Source of the DNA: Fibrobacterota bacterium
GTDB lineage: Bacteria > Fibrobacterota > Fibrobacteria > UBA11236
Assembly (NCBI GenBank): GCA_947466585.1
Contig: CANIEU010000007.1
Span: 38,158 to 102,157, forward strand
Reading direction: 5' to 3'
DNA: 64,000 bases
The notes beneath the pieces are model-generated. The model had not been told where the DNA came from. It saw nothing but the letters and a program-made list of their open reading frames with translations, and did not search any database. A program made the position numbers and the translations under genes. Numbering within the stretch: the stretch's first letter is position 1; every line of letters starts with the position of its first letter. This document shows positions 59,161 to 64,000 of this stretch, piece after piece.

Positions 59161-60921
59161 ATGCGCATTCTCGGACTCGGTTGCCATTATCACGACGCCT
59201 CGGCGGCGCTGCTGATCGACGGTCAGATCGTCGCGGCGGTGGACGAAGAACGCTTCACGCGCATGAAGCACGATCCATCCTTTCCCCAACAGGCGGTGGA
59301 GTATTGTTTACGGCAGGCGGGCATCGGCATCGACGATCTGGATGCGATCGCTTTCTACGAAAAGCCGCTCGTCAAATTCGAGCGCCTCCTCAGCCAGCAC
59401 GCCGGTCATTATCCGTTCACCTTCGGCACCTTCCGCAAGGCGATGCCTTCATGGATCACCGAGAAGCTGCGCCTGCGCCGGCTGGTCAAAAAGAAACTCG
59501 GTTTTGAAGGCGAGGTGTTTTTCCTCGACCATCACCTTTCGCATGCGGCGGGCGCGTTTTACCCGAGTCCGTTCGACGAAGCCGCCGTGCTCACCGTCGA
59601 CGGAGTGGGGGAGTGGACCACCACCGCGCTCGGCATGGGGCGCGGCACTCGGCTGGAGCTCACGCACGAGATCCGCTTTCCCGATTCCATCGGCCTATTG
59701 TATTCCACCGTCACGGCCTACCTCGGCTTTACCGTAAACAACTCGGAATACAAGGTGATGGGGCTTTCGGCCTACGGCGAGAAGAATCGCGCGCGCAATC
59801 CGTACTACCTGAAAATGCGGGAAGTGATCGACCTCAAGGCTGACGGCAGCTTCCGTTTGGTCCGGAGTTATTTCGACTACGAGCATGCGGAGCGCATGCC
59901 TTCCAAAAAATTCTGCGATCTCTTCGGCGGCCCGCCCCGCAAGCCCGAAGAGCCCGTCACCCGCCGTCACGAAGACGTCGCCGCCGCAGTGCAGCTGGTC
60001 ACCGAAGATGCCGTATTCGCAATGTTGCGGGAATTGCACCGTATCACGCAGTGCCCGAACGTGGTGTTGTCGGGCGGTGTGGCGCTCAACAGCGTGATGA
60101 ACGGAAAAATTCTTAGCGAGACACCGTTCCAAAACGTGTGGATTCAGCCGAACTCTGGCGACGGCGGCTCCAGTATGGGTGCGGCCCTGTTCGTCTACCA
60201 TGCGTTGATGGGCAATCCTCGATCGTACCGCTTGGAGAACCCATTCCTCGGCCCGGGTTACACGTCACAGGAGGTGGAGGCGTTTCTTCAGGAGCGCGGC
60301 ATCGTGTACCACCGTTTCCCCTCGCGTGAAGCCCTGCTGCAAGACACGGCCCGCCGCATCGCCGAGAACGAAATCGTGGGATGGTTTCAGGGCCGCGCCG
60401 AGTGGGGACCGCGTGCGCTGGGCGCTCGCAGCATTCTCTCCAACGCGGGCAACCCGGAGATGCGCGACATCTTGAATCTCAAGGTCAAACACCGCGAGGC
60501 CTTCCGTCCCTTCGCACCTTCGGTGTGCGCCGAGGAGGCGGCCACCTACTTCGAGTGCGATACGCCGCTTCCGCCTGCGGCCGATTTCATGTTGATGGTG
60601 TATCCCGTGCGCCCGGAGTGGCGCGACCGCCTCGCGGCGGTGACGCATGTGGACGGCAGCGGACGGCTGCAGGCGGTGCAACGCGCGCAACACCCGCTCT
60701 ATTACGATCTCATTCGGGCCGTCGGGGAAGTCACCGGTGTGGGGGTTGTGATCAACACTTCGTTCAACGTGCGCGGCGAACCCATCGTGGCGACGCCCGA
60801 ACAGGCCTACCGCTGCATGATGGGCACGGCCATCGACTGCCTCGTGCTGGAAGAGTTCCTGATCCTCCGCAGCGAAAATCTGCGCGATGCCTGGGATGCG
60901 GAAGCACTTGCAGGGGATTGA
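59161..60921 (+). CDS. NodU/CmcH-family carbamoyltransferase
   Basis: A 586-residue enzyme that moves a carbamoyl group from carbamoyl phosphate to a hydroxyl of a sugar or antibiotic. The ASKHA-like domain begins ILGLGCHYHDASAALLIDG, contains DEERFTR, DHHLSHAAGAFYPSPF and SGGVALNSVMNG. The C-terminal YrdC-like Sua5-type part has GWFQGRAEWGPRALGARSIL, FRPFAPSV and NTSFNVRGEPIV. It starts 11 bases after the small membrane protein gene. With the small membrane proteins around it, it probably modifies a surface polysaccharide. Confidence 0.92.
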   Translation: MRILGLGCHYHDASAALLIDGQIVAAVDEERFTRMKHDPSFPQQAVEYCLRQAGIGIDDLDAIAFYEKPLVKFERLLSQHAGHYPFTFGTFRKAMPSWITEKLRLRRLVKKKLGFEGEVFFLDHHLSHAAGAFYPSPFDEAAVLTVDGVGEWTTTALGMGRGTRLELTHEIRFPDSIGLLYSTVTAYLGFTVNNSEYKVMGLSAYGEKNRARNPYYLKMREVIDLKADGSFRLVRSYFDYEHAERMPSKKFCDLFGGPPRKPEEPVTRRHEDVAAAVQLVTEDAVFAMLRELHRITQCPNVVLSGGVALNSVMNGKILSETPFQNVWIQPNSGDGGSSMGAALFVYHALMGNPRSYRLENPFLGPGYTSQEVEAFLQERGIVYHRFPSREALLQDTARRIAENEIVGWFQGRAEWGPRALGARSILSNAGNPEMRDILNLKVKHREAFRPFAPSVCAEEAATYFECDTPLPPAADFMLMVYPVRPEWRDRLAAVTHVDGSGRLQAVQRAQHPLYYDLIRAVGEVTGVGVVINTSFNVRGEPIVATPEQAYRCMMGTAIDCLVLEEFLILRSENLRDAWDAEALAGD

Positions 60922-60964
60922 TACCCTGGCGATTTGTTAAATTCGCGACGAACGAGGAATTATC

Positions 60965-61132
60965 ATGACTGCCAAGAAAAAAAGCCGGACCCTTTTGCAC
61001 GACATTTGGGATTTTCTCCGCGAGCGTAAGGCGTGGTGGCTGCTTCCGATCGTGGTATTGCTGTCGCTGATGGGTGTGCTCATCGTCGCCTCTTCGGTGC
61101 CGTACCTCGCGCCGTTCATTTACGCGCTCTGA
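60965..61132 (+). CDS. DUF5989-type small membrane protein
   Basis: A 55-residue protein: basic N-terminus MTAKKKSRTLLHDIWDFLRE, then RKAWWLLPIVVLLSLMG and LIVASSVPYLAPFIYAL. It fits the DUF5989 proteins regularly found next to NodU-family carbamoyltransferases. GAGGAAT precedes ATG 60965. It is shorter than usual ORF cut-offs. Function unknown, probably an inner-membrane partner in surface-glycan carbamoylation. Confidence 0.8.
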   Translation: MTAKKKSRTLLHDIWDFLRERKAWWLLPIVVLLSLMGVLIVASSVPYLAPFIYAL

Positions 61133-61142
61133 GGGGTTTCCG

Positions 61143-61409
61143 GTGTCCGGGTTCAACGCGTTCATTTTGCGCCACATCCGCATCTTCGAGATGGTGGGTG
61201 TGGTCATGCGCATCTTCAGCTTTAGTCTGGTAAGTTGGCTCGGGCCGGCATCTCCGTTTTTGTTCGTGTGGGTCTTCAACACGCTCGATGCGATCGTGCT
61301 CTCCTGGTGCGCCTTGCTGAAGAAAGATGCCGCCTACTCACTGCTCAACCTGTTCTGGATTTTGGTTGGCGTGGTGGGCATTTTGCGCGCCGGCGGCGTG
61401 CTGCGGTAG
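61143..61409 (+). CDS. Small membrane protein, end of the carbamoyltransferase cluster
   Basis: An 88-residue protein with two or three hydrophobic helices: VGVVMRIFSFSLVSWLG, FLFVWVFNTLDAIVLSWCAL and SLLNLFWILVGVVGILRAGG. FLFVWVFNTLDA and LLNLFWILVGVVGI resemble short proteins that report no known function. GTG 61143, after GAGGGG, is ten bases past the DUF5989 stop. The longer frame from 61074 lies within that gene. Confidence 0.65.
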   Translation: MSGFNAFILRHIRIFEMVGVVMRIFSFSLVSWLGPASPFLFVWVFNTLDAIVLSWCALLKKDAAYSLLNLFWILVGVVGILRAGGVLR

Positions 61410-61741
61410 ACGCTTTCTGAGGCCCTCATTTAGGGTCTCGGAAGGGTTTCCGGGGTGGTGGGCGAACGATGGATCCCGAAAATGGGTGGATTTTGCGTCC
61501 CCAAAGAAGTTGTAATAAATGATGTAATGGGCGCGTATCGTTGTTGGTTGCAACGGCTGGTGTGGCTTAAAATACCAGAAAACCCGGGCTAAAAACGATA
61601 TTTGGCCGTATGTTACCAAAAGTGTTCCGGCGAACGCTCCTCAAGGCGCGCCGTTTTTCTTTGGGAACCGAACAAGAGTTCCCACGAAATGCGTAGGACG
61701 GAACCCGGTTTGGACCTCAGGCCCGCATTCGGGGAGACTTC
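61410..61741 (+). other. 332-base spacer before the beta-propeller gene
   Basis: No ORF or RNA gene was recognised. A possible promoter, TTGGTT (61544-61549) and TAAAAT (61568-61573) with an 18-base spacer, would leave a 5' leader of about 160 bases before ATG 61742. Confidence 0.45.
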
Positions 61742-63916
61742 ATGAACAAGCCTTTTATTTCCGCGTGGATCCTTCCTGCGTCCTTTCTGACGCTGGCCCT
61801 GTTCTGCACCGACCTTTCCGCGCGAAGCACTCCACTTGGAAACGCCACGCTCGGCACTTCCACCGCCACCGGCGGTGCAAACGGCGTACCGAGCGCGAGC
61901 GGCCCCGGCGTTCACCCCGGCTTCAAGCTGGTGTCCTTCCGCAACGCGATTCATCAGAACTGGCGTTTCGGCGGCATGGATTGGTTGTCGGACGGCCGCA
62001 TGGTCGTGGTGATCTGGGGCAACGACATGTCCTACGTCACCGGTGGTGCAAACCAAGCGAACGGAATCTATGGCGACGTGGGGCTTCGCGTCCCGAACGG
62101 CGGCGGCCCGGGCTGGATGGACCTAGTCAGCAATACACAGGGTCCCTCGGGAATCACCCCCGCAGATACGACGCGCATTTACAGCGGCCTGTGGGAGCCG
62201 CTGGGACTTTACGTGGCGCGGAGCGGAAACCCGGCTACCGACACGATTTTTGTGATGACCAAGACCGGTTTGTTGCGTTTCATCGGCACGGGCCCGTATA
62301 CCAACGGCGTCAACCCGATCAAAATCATCCGCACGTGCTACACGCGCACCTGCGCGGCGGATTCCGTTTCGCCCGGCGTTTACAAGGCTTTCACCACCCA
62401 TACGCCCAACAGTTATACGGACCTCACCAGTCGTCGCTGGCACCACTTCAACTACAGCCTCGTGCGCGGCGCGGACGGCTTTTTTTACGCCGGCACCGGC
62501 GTTCAGTATGACAACGGCAATGATCGTTACGAACAAGGGCGCGACCGCTGTGCCGTTTTGAAAATGAACGTCGTAGACAGCACGGTGGAAGTGGTGGCGG
62601 GCGGCCTGCGCTCTCCCAACGGATTCGTCGTGGGTCCCGAGGATGAAATTTTCTTTTCCAACATTCAAGGCAATTACAACCCCTCGAACTCGATCAATAA
62701 TTACCGGCCCGGGCGTTTCTACGGATTCCGGTGCGATACTTTGCAACCCTACGGGCACATGAAGGGCTTGCGGCAGTGGTTCCCGACAGTGACTCTCAAT
62801 CAGGGCGGGACGGCCAATACGGACATCGGCACCAACCCCGCGGGCATGGTGTATCTGAAGACCGGCACCTACGCCGGACAGCTGCTCGTTGGGGATGTGA
62901 CCTTCGGCGGTATTCAGCGGTTGTTCCTCGAAAAAATCAATGGCGAGTGGCAGGGTGCGGCGATGTTGTTCTCCGCGGGTTTCCATTCTGGCGTCGGCCG
63001 TCTTCTTCTCGGGCCTGACGGATCGATCTACGGTGGCGGTCAGACCGGTGGCACCCAGCAGTCTTCGGGCAACTGGTGCTGGGGCGGCGGCGGCGGCGTG
63101 GGTGCTTTGACCGCGGACAAGATCGGCGGAAACTGCAACGTGCAGTACGATTTCTTCAAGCTGGTTCCCAAGGACACGGTGGTGTTCGATTTGCTGGCCG
63201 TGCGTGCGCGTGTGAACGGATTCGAATTGCAATTCACCAAGAAGGTCGGGCCTTCGGCTTCGGTGATGTCGAACTACGCCGTCAACACTTGGGTGGATAA
63301 CTTGAGCAGCCAAACCTACGGCGGCGGCAATCAGCAGAACTCCGCTTCCGTGTCCATCAGCAGCGTGCGCATCAGCGACGATTCTACGCGCGTGTTTCTG
63401 CAACTGGCTTCAATGCCGGCAGCCTCGGTGAGGCCTGCGATTCCCGCCGCCACGGCGCCCACGGGTAGCGCTCCGGCAAACGGCGGCAACTCCCGCGTGG
63501 TGATGATCAAGGGAACCGGAATCCTTTCCGCGGATGGCTCCGCCCCCTGGGGCGAACCCGTCACTGCCGGAACCGCGCCCTCGCGCATCGCCGCATGGTA
63601 TACGCTCAACTTTCAATCGTCGGATACGGCATTTGCCCCGGTGGGATTGGTCGATCAGAAGCTTGCATCCCCGGAATTGCGCGCGCGGGATTTCCGCGTG
63701 AAACGTTCCGGTGAATCGCTGTTGCTCGAGAGCAACTTCGGACAGCCGGCACGGTTGACGTTGCGCGACCTGCGCGGGCGCCCGGTGACCTCGCTGTCGC
63801 TTGCTGCGGGGCGTCAAAGCCTGCGTTTGGAAGTGACGGGACTGGCGCGCGGCGGCTATGTGCTGGAGGCGCGCGTTGCCGGCCACACCTATGCCCGTGC
63901 GGTAGCGTTGTATTGA
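61742..63916 (+). CDS. Secreted beta-propeller protein (sugar dehydrogenase-like) with a C-terminal sorting-like domain
   Basis: A 724-residue exported protein. MNKPFISAWILPASFLTLAL...LSARS is a signal peptide. Residues about 55-500 read like a glucose/sorbosone-dehydrogenase propeller: NWRFGGMDWLSDGRMVVVIW, GLWEPLGLYVAR, GLRSPNGFVVGPEDEIFFSN, LLLGPDGSIYGGG. A Gly-rich WCWGGGGGVG loop occurs near 445. A beta-sandwich part follows, and the last ~75 residues (LTLRDLRGRPVTSLSLAAGR, GLARGGYVLEARVAG) match the terminal modules of Fibrobacter-like secreted proteins. No catalytic residue is assigned. Confidence 0.78.
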   Translation: MNKPFISAWILPASFLTLALFCTDLSARSTPLGNATLGTSTATGGANGVPSASGPGVHPGFKLVSFRNAIHQNWRFGGMDWLSDGRMVVVIWGNDMSYVTGGANQANGIYGDVGLRVPNGGGPGWMDLVSNTQGPSGITPADTTRIYSGLWEPLGLYVARSGNPATDTIFVMTKTGLLRFIGTGPYTNGVNPIKIIRTCYTRTCAADSVSPGVYKAFTTHTPNSYTDLTSRRWHHFNYSLVRGADGFFYAGTGVQYDNGNDRYEQGRDRCAVLKMNVVDSTVEVVAGGLRSPNGFVVGPEDEIFFSNIQGNYNPSNSINNYRPGRFYGFRCDTLQPYGHMKGLRQWFPTVTLNQGGTANTDIGTNPAGMVYLKTGTYAGQLLVGDVTFGGIQRLFLEKINGEWQGAAMLFSAGFHSGVGRLLLGPDGSIYGGGQTGGTQQSSGNWCWGGGGGVGALTADKIGGNCNVQYDFFKLVPKDTVVFDLLAVRARVNGFELQFTKKVGPSASVMSNYAVNTWVDNLSSQTYGGGNQQNSASVSISSVRISDDSTRVFLQLASMPAASVRPAIPAATAPTGSAPANGGNSRVVMIKGTGILSADGSAPWGEPVTAGTAPSRIAAWYTLNFQSSDTAFAPVGLVDQKLASPELRARDFRVKRSGESLLLESNFGQPARLTLRDLRGRPVTSLSLAAGRQSLRLEVTGLARGGYVLEARVAGHTYARAVALY

Positions 63917-63917
63917 A

Positions 63918-63937
63918 CCGCTGAGTTAAATCAGCGG
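63918..63937 (+). terminator. Small hairpin after the last gene
   Basis: CCGCTGA and TCAGCGG pair perfectly around GTTAAA three bases after the stop codon. No T run follows, so termination is uncertain. 63938-64000 shows nothing else. Confidence 0.4.
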
Positions 63938-64000
63938 AGGATTGATAGGCCGGCGAGTACTGCGTGTGACTGGAATCAATGGACAAAGGATTAAAGGGGA

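Overview
The window is about 60% GC and gene-dense. It looks like chromosomal DNA of a diderm bacterium: it has outer-membrane barrels, lipoproteins, the MreBCD/RodA wall machinery and a secreted protein with a C-terminal sorting-like module. That module, together with an Hc1-type histone-like protein and the overall gene repertoire, suggests the FCB group, perhaps Fibrobacterota. This placement is inference. No phage, insertion sequence, CRISPR array or rRNA was seen.

Layout. 1-1.7 kb (minus): FAD oxidoreductase fragment, PPP-type phosphatase, ferredoxin-NADP reductase. 1.9-5.6 kb (plus): gapA-pgk-tpiA and secG, then tRNA-Leu. 5.8-8.8 kb: psd, a degenerate endonuclease III-like Fe-S protein, a lipoprotein and an Hc1 protein. 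9-14.6 kb: mreB-mreC-mreD-mrdA-rodA. 14.7-16.4 kb: a gene broken by an amber codon, a VOC protein, a Phd/PIN toxin-antitoxin pair and tRNA-Val. 16.7-20.3 kb: bioD-bioF-esterase-bioC, with start and stop codons overlapping. 20.3-24.4 kb (minus): DrrAB-type ABC exporter, an eroded MFS pump, an SRPBCC protein and a RibD-like reductase. 24.5-31.2 kb (minus): PBP1-lipoprotein-nadC-coaX-uxs, nearly all overlapping or abutting. 31.4-34.3 kb: tRNA-Ser, gltX and a PfkB kinase.

34.4-52.3 kb is a nitrogen-acquisition superlocus. It contains three beta-barrel proteins interleaved with two near-identical P-II proteins, a urease operon (ureD, fused ureAB, ureC, ureF, ureG, no ureE), a divergent urea ABC importer (urtABCDE) and an Amt ammonium channel. 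Sigma-54-type promoters can be read in front of urtA, ureD and amt, so a nitrogen-stress regulon is likely: urea is imported by Urt, hydrolysed by urease, and the ammonium is handled with Amt and P-II.

52.4-64 kb: tRNA-Pro, thiD, trxB behind PerR/Fur-like palindromes, two small membrane proteins, and ilvE-cimA with a well-formed leader-peptide attenuator between them. Then come a carbamoyltransferase with three small membrane proteins and a large secreted beta-propeller protein.

The strongest observations are the cimA attenuator, the back-to-back sigma-54 promoters of the urease and urea-transport operons, the duplicated P-II/barrel module, the degenerate HhH/Fe-S protein, and several intergenic repeat elements that no gene explains.
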